Shown here piece by piece: positions 43,968-53,206 of a stretch of 64,000 nt of DNA; the first letter of the stretch is position 1; every line of letters begins with the position of its first letter. This stretch comes from Pannonibacter phragmitetus DSM 14782. Lineage in GTDB: Bacteria > Pseudomonadota > Alphaproteobacteria > Rhizobiales > Stappiaceae. A program made the position numbers and the translations under genes. The stretch covers positions 124,001 to 188,000 of the forward strand of contig NZ_KB908220.1 of NCBI RefSeq assembly GCF_000382365.1. Reading direction: 5' to 3'. Under the pieces are notes generated by a model. That model was not told the DNA's origin. It saw only the letters and a program-made list of their open reading frames with translations, and ran no database searches.

Positions 43968-44699
43968 TCATTTCACCACGACAACAGCAGTATCGCGGCC
44001 AACGCCCGAGGGGTCGAGCGTAAACTGACGCACTTCAGCGTCCCCTGCGCCTTCCTTCGGCTTGAACATCAGCTCAACCGGCACGGAGTTGCGCACGGTG
44101 CCGCCAGCCATGGCCGCAGCCGCATCTTCCGGAGTCGTCAGCGGCATTTCCGGCAGTGCGGCATCGTCGAGCTTGTATTCCTTCGGCTCACCGCCATCGA
44201 CGGAGATCATGACGCTGTCATAGCGCTCCTTCAGATCATCGCCGAAGCGCAGCATCAGGGACGCAGCCACCTTGTTTTCCGGACGCACGCTGCGCAGGGT
44301 CGTGGCGAGACCCTTGCTGGCATCCGTGTCGGCATTGGTGGTCTGCTGCTGCAGGCAGTTGCCCGGACGCAGTTCCGTCTCCTGCCCTTCCACCACTTCA
44401 AGGCCTGAGCTGGCAGCAGTCACCGTTCCGCCCGTCACACGCACTTCGCGGCAGGAGGTGTAGTCAAGCAGATCGACATAGCCTTCGCTGCCCAGCGCGA
44501 CGGCGTCACCGGGGAAGAGTTCGGTAAAGGCAGATGCCTGAACGCCCTCAGAACGGTCCAGCACCATGGCGACCGGGTCTGCGGCGAGGGCAGAAACGCT
44601 GCCGAGAAGGGACAGCCCCAGACCCAGCGCCAACCCTCGCGCCGCGCTGTGCGGCGCAAGCGAGCGGCTGTTTGAGGGGGCCTTTGTCTTGAGTGCCAT
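43968..44699 (-). CDS. secreted FecR-like protein paired with the CHASE2 cyclase
   Basis: A 243-residue protein with a long signal peptide (hydrophobic LALGLGLSLLGSVSALA, cleavage after ALA). The mature part has a FecR-like block (GDAVALGSEGYVDLLDYTSCREVRVTGG), as in FecR/CHASE2-cyclase pairs. The ATG at 44699 follows AAAGGAG. Two Cys residues (SCREV and NCLQQQ) may form a disulphide. It reads into the cyclase and may supply its periplasmic ligand or partner. Assignment to FecR is moderate. Confidence 0.65.
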   Translation of the reverse strand: MALKTKAPSNSRSLAPHSAARGLALGLGLSLLGSVSALAADPVAMVLDRSEGVQASAFTELFPGDAVALGSEGYVDLLDYTSCREVRVTGGTVTAASSGLEVVEGQETELRPGNCLQQQTTNADTDASKGLATTLRSVRPENKVAASLMLRFGDDLKERYDSVMISVDGGEPKEYKLDDAALPEMPLTTPEDAAAAMAGGTVRNSVPVELMFKPKEGAGDAEVRQFTLDPSGVGRDTAVVVVK

Positions 44700-44999
44700 T
44701 CCAGTACTCCTTTGAAATCCCTTTTTCCGGCCCGATCGGACGAGCCGGATTCGGGGACGGCGAATCCTTGTTTGCAGATACAGCATTTAGAGAAGAATGC
44801 GTCCGGAACTGTGGCAGAAATCACAGGATCTGTGGTTTCTTTAAGGTGATTTGGAGCGGCTGCCGCCACAGCTGTTGCCAAGGCGCCCATGCGGGCGCCG
44901 GCTGGTTCGACAGGCTTGCAAAGAATCAAAAGACCCGCAGCGCAAATCCGCCGCGAGCCTTGCAGATTTCACTCGCTCAAAAGCATGCAGCACAGGCCC
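44700..44999. other. 300-bp intergenic region without a gene
   Basis: Between the SH3 protein and the FecR-like gene, both on the minus strand. No gene, repeat or hairpin is clear. It should contain the promoter of the FecR-cyclase operon. Confidence 0.4.
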
Positions 45000-45437
45000 T
45001 TACCAGGACCGCTCCCAATGGTAATCCCGCCTGCGCTCGTAATCCCTGTAACGGTCGCGGTGATGATGGGGCGGACGGTAGCCCGGCGGAGGACCCGGCC
45101 GGTAATAGGGAGGCGGGGCCGGACGGTAATAGGGAGGCGGCACCACGACCACGGGCGGCGGGGGCGGAGCGGGCTGATAGTAGCCGCCGCCACCCACGGG
45201 TGCCAGGTAGCGGGCACTCACGAAGCCGCGGTAACCGGCGAAAAACACCTGACACCAGCTGCTGCAGGCGCCCGCTTCGACCACTGCACCGCGCGGGATG
45301 ACCAGAAGGGGCGCATAGCCTGTGCCAGGCCCGGAGCGCATGTTGATGTCCGCCGTTGCCTGAGCCGTCCAGGCGTTGGCAACACCGGCACTCAACATTC
45401 CCACTGCAAGAGTGAGCGCAAAAGCAATCTTACGCAT
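45000..45437 (-). CDS. secreted SH3-domain protein with Pro/Tyr-rich tail
   Basis: A 145-residue protein. A signal peptide (about 22 residues, cleavage near GVANA) precedes a bacterial SH3 domain (residues about 25-80, with the core INMRSGPGTGYAPLLVIPRGAVVEA and CSSWCQVFFAGYRGFVSARYL). The tail after residue 85 is rich in Pro, Tyr and Arg. Such proteins bind cell wall peptidoglycan or partners in the periplasm. It is monocistronic. Confidence 0.85.
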   Translation of the reverse strand: MRKIAFALTLAVGMLSAGVANAWTAQATADINMRSGPGTGYAPLLVIPRGAVVEAGACSSWCQVFFAGYRGFVSARYLAPVGGGGYYQPAPPPPPVVVVPPPYYRPAPPPYYRPGPPPGYRPPHHHRDRYRDYERRRDYHWERSW

Positions 45438-45600
45438 CCCTGAAACCTCTCGAACCCCGAATGGCCCACATCAGATCCTACTACACAAGGCTTGAGCAGA
45501 ACATGCCAATCCCGGCGGCAAGATGGCAGCCACCGGCGGTATGAACAACGCTGATGCCTGCAGCATAGGAATGAATTGGAACCGGAGAAGGTTCCGTCCT

Positions 45601-46545
45601 ATGGAAGAGGCCCAACAAGACAAGGTCAGGCCCATGGCGATGGATACGCCCCCCGTTCCGCAGCAGACCGGCGACACCCCCAAGGGTTTTGCCTATGCCC
45701 TCACCGCTTACGGCCTGTGGGGCCTGCTGCCGATCTATCTGAAGGCACTGGGGCATATCTCGCCTTTCGAGGTGCTGGCCCACCGGGTGGTCTGGTCCGT
45801 GCCCTGCGCAGCGCTGATCCTGCTGGCGACACGCCGCATCGGAGATCTGAAAGCTGCCGTGCGCTCACCCCGCACCATGGGCATGGCCGCACTCACCGCC
45901 AGCCTCATCACCATCAACTGGTGCACCTATGTCTATGCAGTCGGCTCAGGCCAGGCGATCGAGGGTGCCCTCGGCTATTTCATCAATCCGCTTTTCAGCA
46001 TCCTGCTGGGCGCCATCGTGCTCAAGGAAAAGCTGACACGCACGCAGATCGCAGCGATCGTGCTTGTCGCCGTGGCCGTCGGCATCCTGACGTGGGATGC
46101 AGGACGGCTGCCGTGGATTTCGCTGACGCTGACCGTCAGCTGGGGCTTCTATGCCTTCCTGCGCAAGACGCTGCCGGTGGGGCCCAATCAGGGCTTCTTC
46201 CTGGAGGTCGCGCTGCTGAGCATTCCCGCAGTGCCCTTCATTCTGTGGCTGGAAAGCTCAGGCACCGGCCACTTCACCCATGGCACCCGGCTGGACACAT
46301 GGCTTCTCGCCTCGGCCGGGGTTGCCACCGCCATTCCGCTGATGATCTATGCCAATGCGGCCAAGATGCTGCGGCTTTCGACCATTGCCGTGATGCAGTA
46401 CATCACGCCGACAATCATCTTCCTGATCGCCGTCTTCGTGTTCCGCGAGCCGATGAATCCGGTGAAGCTCTCCGCCTTCGTGCTGATCTGGTCGGCGCTG
46501 GCGCTTTACAGCTATTCGATGCTGCGTGCCTACCGGGCGCGCTGA
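45601..46545 (+). CDS. rarD: RarD-type EamA family permease
   Basis: A 314-residue membrane protein with about ten helices. RarD blocks include AYGLWGLLPIYLKALGHISPFEVLAHRVVWS, NWCTYVYAVGSGQAIEGALGYFINPL and the C-terminal QYITPTIIFLIAVFVFREPM. It belongs to the drug/metabolite exporters; its substrate is unknown. ATG 45601 is preceded by GGAGAAGG; earlier in-frame starts at 45523 are possible. Confidence 0.88.
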   Translation: MEEAQQDKVRPMAMDTPPVPQQTGDTPKGFAYALTAYGLWGLLPIYLKALGHISPFEVLAHRVVWSVPCAALILLATRRIGDLKAAVRSPRTMGMAALTASLITINWCTYVYAVGSGQAIEGALGYFINPLFSILLGAIVLKEKLTRTQIAAIVLVAVAVGILTWDAGRLPWISLTLTVSWGFYAFLRKTLPVGPNQGFFLEVALLSIPAVPFILWLESSGTGHFTHGTRLDTWLLASAGVATAIPLMIYANAAKMLRLSTIAVMQYITPTIIFLIAVFVFREPMNPVKLSAFVLIWSALALYSYSMLRAYRAR

Positions 46546-46572
46546 CACGTCCAAGATAACAAGGGCAGTACC

Positions 46573-46902
46573 ATGCAGATGAACGGCATTCCCTTCGGCA
46601 CCACGGACTGGGACACCGTGGAGCGGACGGAACACAAGGGCGAGACCGGCGCCGCCTTCTGGCGCACGCGTCACTTCGGCGGCATCCGGGTGCGCATGGT
46701 GGAATACACACCCGGCTATCTCGCCGACCACTGGTGCACCAAGGGCCATATCCTCCTGTGCCTCGAAGGTCAGCTTCTGACCGAGCTGGAGGATGGCCGC
46801 ACCTTTCTGCTCAAGCCGGGCATGAGCTATCAGGTGGCCGATGGCGCCGAGCCGCACCGCTCCTCCACCACCACCGGAGCAAAGCTCTTCATCGTCGACT
46901 GA
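46573..46902 (+). CDS. DHCW-motif cupin protein
   Basis: A 109-residue single-cupin protein with the Asp-His-Trp-Cys motif (DHWCTKGHILLCLEGQLLTELEDG), normally metal-binding. It follows rarD by 27 bases in the same direction, suggesting co-transcription. Its substrate is unknown. Length matches the family. Confidence 0.8.
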   Translation: MQMNGIPFGTTDWDTVERTEHKGETGAAFWRTRHFGGIRVRMVEYTPGYLADHWCTKGHILLCLEGQLLTELEDGRTFLLKPGMSYQVADGAEPHRSSTTTGAKLFIVD

Positions 46903-48726
46903 TCAAGCTACCTGCACCAGATGCCCTTTCGAGACCTCGCGGTACTCCCGCACCGGCGGCTGATAGCCATTGGCGCGCACGGGGCTTCGCAGTTCATCGG
47001 CAGCAATGCCGCGGCGAATGCCCCGGCGGGCCGGATCGGGCACCGGCACGGCCGCCATCAGCTTCTTCGTGTAGGGATGCTGCGGGTTCTCAAAGACGGC
47101 AGCGCGCGGACCGATCTCGACGATCTCGCCGAGATACATCACTGCCACGCGGTGGCTGACACGCTCCACGACGGCCATGTCATGGCTGATGAAGAGGAAG
47201 GCCAGATCCAGGCTTTCCTGCAGGTCCATCAGCAGGTTGCAGACCTGCGCCTTGATCGACACATCGAGAGCCGACACGCTTTCGTCCGCAACGATCACTT
47301 TCGGGTCCAGCGACAGCGCCCGTGCAATGGCGATACGCTGGCGCTGGCCGCCAGAGAACTCATGCGGGTAGCGGTTCTTCATGGATGCCGATAGCCCCAC
47401 CCGCTCCAGCAGATAATCCGTCTTTTCAGCCGCTTCCCGAACGCCGCCAAGCTTATGCTTCAGGAAGGGTTCCGCAACGGCCTGACCTACCGTCATGCGC
47501 GGATTGAGGCTGGAGAACGGGTCCTGAAAGATCATCTGCACGCTCTTGCGCATCCGCTGCAGCTCCACGGCGTCCAGTTTCCGGACGTCGAAGCCATCAA
47601 GCTGGATATCCCCGGACGAGGGTTCGATCAGCCGCATGACAGACCTGCCCGTGGTGGACTTGCCGCAGCCTGATTCCCCCACAAGGGCAAGCGTTTCCCC
47701 CTGGCGCAGATCGAAGGAAATATTCTCCACCGCATGCACGGCGCCGGTCTGCCGGTTGAAGAGGCCCGAGCGCACCGGGAAGCGGGTGACGAGGTTTCTC
47801 ACCTGCAGCACGGGCTGGCTGTGCCCGGGAAGCGCAGCCGGAGCAGGCGGAGCGGTGATGACGCCGGTGGCCGTGTCCACAACCGGGAACCGCAAGGGTG
47901 CCGCCTCGCCTTCCATGGAACCAAGCCTCGGCACGGCAGACAGAAGCGCACGGGTATAGGGATGCTGGCCGCGATAGAAAATATCCCCGGTCAGACCGGT
48001 CTCCACCGCATCGCCCCGGAACATCACCACGGTGCGGTCGGCAATCTCGGCCACCACGCCCATGTCATGGGTGATGAAGAGAACGGCCATGCCTTCCTCG
48101 TCCTGCAGCTCCTTGATCAGATCGAGGATCTGCCCCTGGATCGTCACGTCGAGCGCGGTCGTCGGCTCATCGGCAATCAGCAGCTTCGGGCGGGAGGCCA
48201 GCGCCATGGCGATCATCACACGCTGGCGCATGCCGCCGGAAAACTGGTGCGGATACTCGTCGAAACGGGCAGCGGCATTGGGAATGCGCACCCGTTCCAG
48301 CATACGGACCGTCTCAGAACGGGCTGCGGACTTCGTCATGCCCTTGTGACGCGTCAGCACCTCGGAGATCTGCCGCCCGATGGTGAAGATCGGATTGAGC
48401 GAGGTCATCGGCTCCTGAAAGATCATCGAGACCTCGTTGCCGCGCAAACCCCGCATCGCCTTTTCGGACAGGTCAAGAAGGTTGCGGCCATTCAGCACCA
48501 CCTCCCCTTCGATCCGGCTGGACTTCGGCGCCAGCAGCCGCATGACCGACAGGGATGTGACGCTCTTGCCCGATCCACTCTCCCCCACGATGGCCAGCGT
48601 CTCTCCGGCTGAGACATCGAAGGACACATTGCGCACCACCGGCCTCCAGCCACCATCGGCCCGGAAGGCGGTGGTCAGGTTGCGGACGGAGAGAACGGGC
48701 TGGCTGGTCAGGTCAGGATTGGTCAT
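46903..48726 (-). CDS. dipeptide/glutathione ABC transporter, fused dual ATPase
   Basis: A 607-residue protein with two complete ABC ATPases joined head to tail (about 15-285 and 305-570), like GsiA. Each has Walker A (GESGSGKSV and GESGCGKST), LSGG/FSGG signatures (FSGGMRQRV and FSGGQRQRI) and Walker B ([12 protein letters not shown] and [12 protein letters not shown]). The ATG at 48726 overlaps the DUF1028 stop (ATGA). It powers the DppB/DppC permeases upstream in the operon for peptide uptake. Confidence 0.93.
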   Translation of the reverse strand: MTNPDLTSQPVLSVRNLTTAFRADGGWRPVVRNVSFDVSAGETLAIVGESGSGKSVTSLSVMRLLAPKSSRIEGEVVLNGRNLLDLSEKAMRGLRGNEVSMIFQEPMTSLNPIFTIGRQISEVLTRHKGMTKSAARSETVRMLERVRIPNAAARFDEYPHQFSGGMRQRVMIAMALASRPKLLIADEPTTALDVTIQGQILDLIKELQDEEGMAVLFITHDMGVVAEIADRTVVMFRGDAVETGLTGDIFYRGQHPYTRALLSAVPRLGSMEGEAAPLRFPVVDTATGVITAPPAPAALPGHSQPVLQVRNLVTRFPVRSGLFNRQTGAVHAVENISFDLRQGETLALVGESGCGKSTTGRSVMRLIEPSSGDIQLDGFDVRKLDAVELQRMRKSVQMIFQDPFSSLNPRMTVGQAVAEPFLKHKLGGVREAAEKTDYLLERVGLSASMKNRYPHEFSGGQRQRIAIARALSLDPKVIVADESVSALDVSIKAQVCNLLMDLQESLDLAFLFISHDMAVVERVSHRVAVMYLGEIVEIGPRAAVFENPQHPYTKKLMAAVPVPDPARRGIRRGIAADELRSPVRANGYQPPVREYREVSKGHLVQVA

Positions 48727-49481
48727 GACGGCGTCCACGGCGTCGCGAAGGAGGAAGAAGCACGTCCGGCCGCCTGCCGTTCGGCTTCGAGGCTTGCGAT
48801 TTTCCGGTCGATTTCGGTCCGGTCGATGAGGCCATGCGGGTTTTCCCGTGTCGGCATGGTCTCGGCCACATGCAGGTAACGCTCCTGCGCCACCCGGTAG
48901 AGCCGCCAGAGTTCCGGCAGCGGCTCAGCGTGGTCATCGGCGCGGATGCTGAGCCAGGCGTAATCCTGATCCCGGTAGATCACGAGCGCGGCAGACTGCT
49001 TGCCGCGCTTGTCGCCGCCCGCCGCTTCCCCTGCCTCCATTGCACCAAGCAGCCGCTCGGCAAAGGGAGCGGCTGACAGGTCCCTGTAGGCGGCAAGGGT
49101 CCGCTCCAGCACCTGCGGACCGGCAAGCATGTTGCCAGCCACGGATACGTTGTCCCCGATGAGATGCCCGGCCCAGTCGACGCATTTCTTGCCGGTGAAG
49201 ACTGCATTGCGGCCCTGAGCGTCGATCAGATGCATCTGGCGCTGTTCGGCGCCGTCATCGCGTTCCGTCAGAACCTCGATGATCTCCTGCGGGCTCTTGC
49301 CTTCGCCCAGCATCGCCAGGCCATCTGTCCCGTAAAGCGGACTGACGAAGGCTTGCGTGGCAACAGCGCCCACGCCGCCGCGCATGTAGGGGACGGCGGA
49401 ACCAACCGCAAAGAAGCGGCTGGCAACGGCAATGCCGAGGTGGCCGGTTTCAGGATCACGGGCAACGATGGACCAGGTCAT
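48723..49481 (-). CDS. DUF1028 Ntn-hydrolase-like protein
   Basis: A 252-residue protein of the DUF1028 family (Ntn-hydrolase fold), starting MTWSIVARDPETGHLGIAVASRFFAVGS. Ntn hydrolases use an N-terminal nucleophile; here the Ser after the initial Thr-Trp is the likely position. Its C-terminal segment has no known domain. It lies three bases after the gamma-glutamyltransferase and before the ATPase, so it probably helps process the imported peptide. Enzyme activity is unproven. Confidence 0.85.
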   Translation of the reverse strand: MTWSIVARDPETGHLGIAVASRFFAVGSAVPYMRGGVGAVATQAFVSPLYGTDGLAMLGEGKSPQEIIEVLTERDDGAEQRQMHLIDAQGRNAVFTGKKCVDWAGHLIGDNVSVAGNMLAGPQVLERTLAAYRDLSAAPFAERLLGAMEAGEAAGGDKRGKQSAALVIYRDQDYAWLSIRADDHAEPLPELWRLYRVAQERYLHVAETMPTRENPHGLIDRTEIDRKIASLEAERQAAGRASSSFATPWTPS

Positions 49482-49484
49482 GGC

Positions 49485-51269
49485 TCAGCGCCCCACCGCA
49501 TAGGCCTGCATCAGGCGAGGCGTTGCCGCCGCCCGCAGCAGGCCATCGGCATCGCGGCGTGCAGCCGTCAGGCGCCCGACGCTCCAGCTGCCGGCAACGG
49601 TCACCTGATGCCCGCGCCGGCGCAGCTCTGCAATTGCCGCCTCGCCGAAGCTCTCCTCCACCATGATGTGGCCCGGCTCGGACGTGCGCGGATAGAAGGA
49701 GCCGGGGAAATGGGTGGAGTGGAACAGCGGCGCATCAATGGCCGCCTGCAGGTTCTTCGTGTGATGGGCATAGCGCAGGAAGAATGGCAGCTGCCACTGA
49801 TCCTGCTGGTCGCCGCCGGGCGTTCCGAAGGCCAGGGTCGGCCGTCCCTGATAGAGTGCAATGGATGGCGTCAGGGTCGTGCGCGGACGCTTTCCAGGCG
49901 CAAGGGAGGTGGGCAGCCCTTCCTTCAGCCAGAACATCTGCGCGCGGGAATTGAGCGCAAAGCCAAGCCCCGGAACCACCGGCGAGGACTGCAGCCAGCC
50001 GCCGGAGGGGGTCACCGCCACCATGTTGCCCCAGCGGTCGATCACATCGATGTGGACCGTATCGCCCTTTTTCTCGGTCAGATGCGCCATGGTCGGCTCA
50101 TAGACCGCGCCCCGGCCGGAGAACTCGGCCAGCATGGCCATGGTCGCATCGCGCTGCTGCTCGTAGCCGGGCACGGTTCCGGGGCGCAGGTCGAACGAGG
50201 CCTCAGGCCCGATCAGCTTGCGCCGCTCGCTGTTGTAGCCCTCCGACAGCAGGAACTCCGCCGGGATTTCCCCGAATTTCGGATCGCCGTAATAGACCTC
50301 ACGGTCCGCATAAGCGAGCTTCATCGCCTCGACCACGTGGTGGACGAAATCGGGACCGGCCGGGTCCATCGCGGCAATGTCAAAGCCCTTGAGCAGCGCC
50401 AGCGACTGCAGCAGCACCGGCCCCTGCCCCCAGGCCTGCGTCTTGGCCACGGTCCAATCGTGGTAATCAAAAGTCTGCGGAGCCTCGATGGTGGCGCTCC
50501 AGTTCGCCATGTCATCGGCCGTCAGCACGCCCTTGTGCTTATGACCGCTCGCATCCATCACCTCGGCCGTCTTCAGGTAGTTGCCGATGGCCTCGGCAAC
50601 GAAGCCCCGGTAGAAGGCATCACGTGCGGCCTCCACCTGCTCCTCGCGGCCGGTCTTTGCTTCCGCCTCCGCAATGATGCGCTTCCAGGTTTCCGCCAGA
50701 ACCGGATTGCGGAAGTTGGCATGGGGCTCGGGTGCCGCGCCGCCGGGCAGCCAGGTCTCGTAGGAGGTCGGCCATTCCTTCTCGAAGAAATCACCCAGCC
50801 CCTTGATCGTTGCCGACACACGCGGCAGCATCGGATGGCCGTGCTCGGCATAGTAGATGGCAGGCTCCAGCACCTCGCGCAGAGACAGGGTGCCATAGTC
50901 GCGCAGCATCAGCATCCAGCCGTCAAAGGCGCCCGGAATGACGGTAGACAGCAGCCCGTCACCGGGGATCAGCTTCAGCCCTTCGCTGGTGTAGTGCTCA
51001 ATGGTGGCACCTGCCGGGGCTGGCCCTTGCGCGCAGATCACCTCCACCTTGTCCGTCTTCTTGGAATAGATGACCGCCGGCATGTCGCCGCCGGGCCCGC
51101 ACAGATGCGGCTCGACGATCTGCAGGACAAAGCCTGCTGCAACCGCCGCATCAAAGGCGTTGCCGCCCTTTTCCAGAATGCTCATGCCGACCGCAGAGGC
51201 GATCCAGTGGGTCGAGGTGACAACACCGAAGGTGCCGAGGATTTCCGGCCGTGTGGTGAACTCAGTCAA
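49485..51269 (-). CDS. ggt: gamma-glutamyltransferase family protein
   Basis: About 594 residues, an Ntn hydrolase that cleaves and transfers gamma-glutamyl groups from glutathione and related peptides. The autocleavage/nucleophile Thr is in KKGDTVHIDVID. Other blocks are GGNAFDAAVAAGFVLQIVEPHLCGPGGD, MVAVTPSGGW and TPGGDQQDQWQL. The TTG at 51269 is chosen from an upstream AAGG; the true start is uncertain because the frame runs back into the permease gene. No signal peptide is evident, so activity would be cytoplasmic unless a leader is missed. Confidence 0.88.
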   Translation of the reverse strand: MTEFTTRPEILGTFGVVTSTHWIASAVGMSILEKGGNAFDAAVAAGFVLQIVEPHLCGPGGDMPAVIYSKKTDKVEVICAQGPAPAGATIEHYTSEGLKLIPGDGLLSTVIPGAFDGWMLMLRDYGTLSLREVLEPAIYYAEHGHPMLPRVSATIKGLGDFFEKEWPTSYETWLPGGAAPEPHANFRNPVLAETWKRIIAEAEAKTGREEQVEAARDAFYRGFVAEAIGNYLKTAEVMDASGHKHKGVLTADDMANWSATIEAPQTFDYHDWTVAKTQAWGQGPVLLQSLALLKGFDIAAMDPAGPDFVHHVVEAMKLAYADREVYYGDPKFGEIPAEFLLSEGYNSERRKLIGPEASFDLRPGTVPGYEQQRDATMAMLAEFSGRGAVYEPTMAHLTEKKGDTVHIDVIDRWGNMVAVTPSGGWLQSSPVVPGLGFALNSRAQMFWLKEGLPTSLAPGKRPRTTLTPSIALYQGRPTLAFGTPGGDQQDQWQLPFFLRYAHHTKNLQAAIDAPLFHSTHFPGSFYPRTSEPGHIMVEESFGEAAIAELRRRGHQVTVAGSWSVGRLTAARRDADGLLRAAATPRLMQAYAVGR

Positions 51270-51291
51270 TGTCTCTGCCTTCTTCTGCAAA

Positions 51292-52161
51292 TCAGTGTTC
51301 GCGCGGGTCCAGCGCATCGCGCAGACCATCGCCCAGGAGGTTGAATCCGATCACCACAAGGAAGATCGCGGCGCCCGGCCACATGGCCATCCAGGGTGCC
51401 TGTGAGAGGAAATTCTTCGCCACATTCAGCATGGAGCCCCAGCTGGCCGCCGGTGGCTGCTGCCCGAGGCCGAGGAACGAAAGGCTCGCTTCGGCAATGA
51501 TGGCGGTGGCAACGGTCAGCGTCGCCTGAACGATGATCGGCGCGGTGACATTGGGCAGGATGTAGCGGAGCATGATGTCCATGTGGCCAAGGCCGACAGA
51601 GCGGGCCCCTTCCACATAATCTTCCTGCTTCACCGCCAGCACCTGGCCCCGTGTCAACCGGACGAAAATGGGCATGGCCGACAGACCAATCGCAATCATC
51701 GCATTGGTGAGGCTCGGGCTGAGGAAGGCGGCAAGGGCGATGGCCATGATCAGGAAAGGCAGCGCCAGCAGCGCTTCGGTGACACGCGAGATGACGAGAT
51801 CCACCCAGCCGCCGAAATAGCCGGCCAAAATGCCGAGAGGTACCCCGATGCCGGCGGCAATCAGCACCGAAAAGACACCGGCCATCAGCGAGGCTCTTGC
51901 CCCCCAGATCATGCGCGACAGGATGTCCCGGCCCAGATCATCCGTGCCGAGCCAGTGAGCCGCCGAAGGGGCCTTGCGGATCGCCGACCAGCTGGTAGCC
52001 ACCGGATCGGCGATGGGCAGCAGCGGCGCAAGGATGGCAAGCCCTGAAAAGAAGGCGATGATGATGAGCCCGGCCAGCGCGCTGCGGCTGGAGCGCAGCT
52101 TCTTCCAGGACCGGCTGCCCTCGGGGCGGGCCGCCACGGATGGCTGTTCGATCGCAGTCAT
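51292..52161 (-). CDS. dppC: peptide ABC transporter permease DppC
   Basis: A 289-residue permease with an N-terminal helix, the HWLGTDDLGRDILSRMIWGARASL block and five further helices. The EAA loop is in EDYVEGARSVGLGHMDIMLRYILPN. The ATG at 52161 overlaps the DppB stop (ATGA). It forms the import channel with DppB and is powered by the dual ATPase at the end of the operon. Confidence 0.92.
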   Translation of the reverse strand: MTAIEQPSVAARPEGSRSWKKLRSSRSALAGLIIIAFFSGLAILAPLLPIADPVATSWSAIRKAPSAAHWLGTDDLGRDILSRMIWGARASLMAGVFSVLIAAGIGVPLGILAGYFGGWVDLVISRVTEALLALPFLIMAIALAAFLSPSLTNAMIAIGLSAMPIFVRLTRGQVLAVKQEDYVEGARSVGLGHMDIMLRYILPNVTAPIIVQATLTVATAIIAEASLSFLGLGQQPPAASWGSMLNVAKNFLSQAPWMAMWPGAAIFLVVIGFNLLGDGLRDALDPREH

Positions 52162-53105
52162 AGGCTTGCCCTCAGCCGTGGATTGAGAAGGACGTAGAGA
52201 ATGTCGGCAACAAGGTTCATCGCGATGAAACCCACCGCCGTGCACATGACGACGCCCTGCACCACGGCGTAATCACGGTTGAAGACCGCATCGACGATCA
52301 GCTTGCCGAAGCCCGGAATGGTGAAGATCTGCTCGGTCAGCACGGCCCCGGCCAGCAGCTCGCCGAACAGCAGCGCACTCAGCGTGACGACGGGCAGCAG
52401 CGCATTGCGGAAGGAATGCGACAGCACCACCTCGCGCGGCGAAAGCCCCTTGGCCCGCGCCGTGCGGATGTAATCCTGCGACAGGACGCCGAGCATGGCC
52501 GAGCGCGTGTGCCGCATCAGCGTTGCCGCCAGCGCGGTGCCCAGCACGAAGGAGGGCATGATCATCGTCTGCAGCGAGCGGACGGGATCCACGAAGATCG
52601 ATTCAAAGCCAGACGCCGGCAGCCAGCCGAGGTTCACCGACACCAGCAGGATCAGCATGATGCCGAGCCAGAAATTGGGCACCGACAGGCCCGACAGCGC
52701 AATGATGCTGGCAATATAGTCGATGGCCGTGTTCTTCTTCACCGCCGCCAGGATGCCCATCGGCACGCCGATCAGGAAGGCAAAGATCATCGACATGACA
52801 GCGAGCTGAATGGTGACCGGCAGCTTCTGGGCGATGAGTTCGGTTACCGGCTGGTTGGTGCGCAGGGAGACGCCGAGATCGCCGGTCATGACGCCGCCGA
52901 GCCAGGTGAGATACTGCACCGGCAGCGGATCATTGAGGCGGTATTTCTCCCGCAGCATTTCCAGAACCGCCGGATCACGCTCTTCTCCCGCCATCACAAG
53001 GATGGGGTCGCCGGGCAGAAGCTTCTGCAGCGAGAAGACGAAGATGGAAATGATCAGCAGGGTCGGGATGGCGACCAGCAGACGTTTCGCAATGTAGACA
53101 GGCAT
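52158..53105 (-). CDS. dppB: peptide ABC transporter permease DppB
   Basis: A 315-residue permease with six helices. Typical N-terminal sequence IAKRLLVAIPTLLIISIFVF and EAA loop QDYIRTARAKGLSPREVVLSHSFRNALLPVVT. The ATG at 53105 is preceded by AAGGATGG; an ATG three codons upstream is possible. It follows the substrate-binding protein by about 100 bases. Confidence 0.92.
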   Translation of the reverse strand: MPVYIAKRLLVAIPTLLIISIFVFSLQKLLPGDPILVMAGEERDPAVLEMLREKYRLNDPLPVQYLTWLGGVMTGDLGVSLRTNQPVTELIAQKLPVTIQLAVMSMIFAFLIGVPMGILAAVKKNTAIDYIASIIALSGLSVPNFWLGIMLILLVSVNLGWLPASGFESIFVDPVRSLQTMIMPSFVLGTALAATLMRHTRSAMLGVLSQDYIRTARAKGLSPREVVLSHSFRNALLPVVTLSALLFGELLAGAVLTEQIFTIPGFGKLIVDAVFNRDYAVVQGVVMCTAVGFIAMNLVADILYVLLNPRLRASL

Positions 53106-53206
53106 GGATGCCATCCTTCACGGCACGGTGGGATGGGGAGCGCTGCGGAGGATGCTCCGCAGCGCCGTGGACGCACGGAAACCAGCCCCGCAAGGGGGCG
53201 GTTCCG

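Noticed and set aside
49164-51344. Long plus-strand open frame opposite the gamma-glutamyltransferase and DUF1028 genes
   Set aside because: It is antisense to two strong protein families and its sequence is Arg/His/Gly-rich without domains, typical of GC-rich shadow frames.
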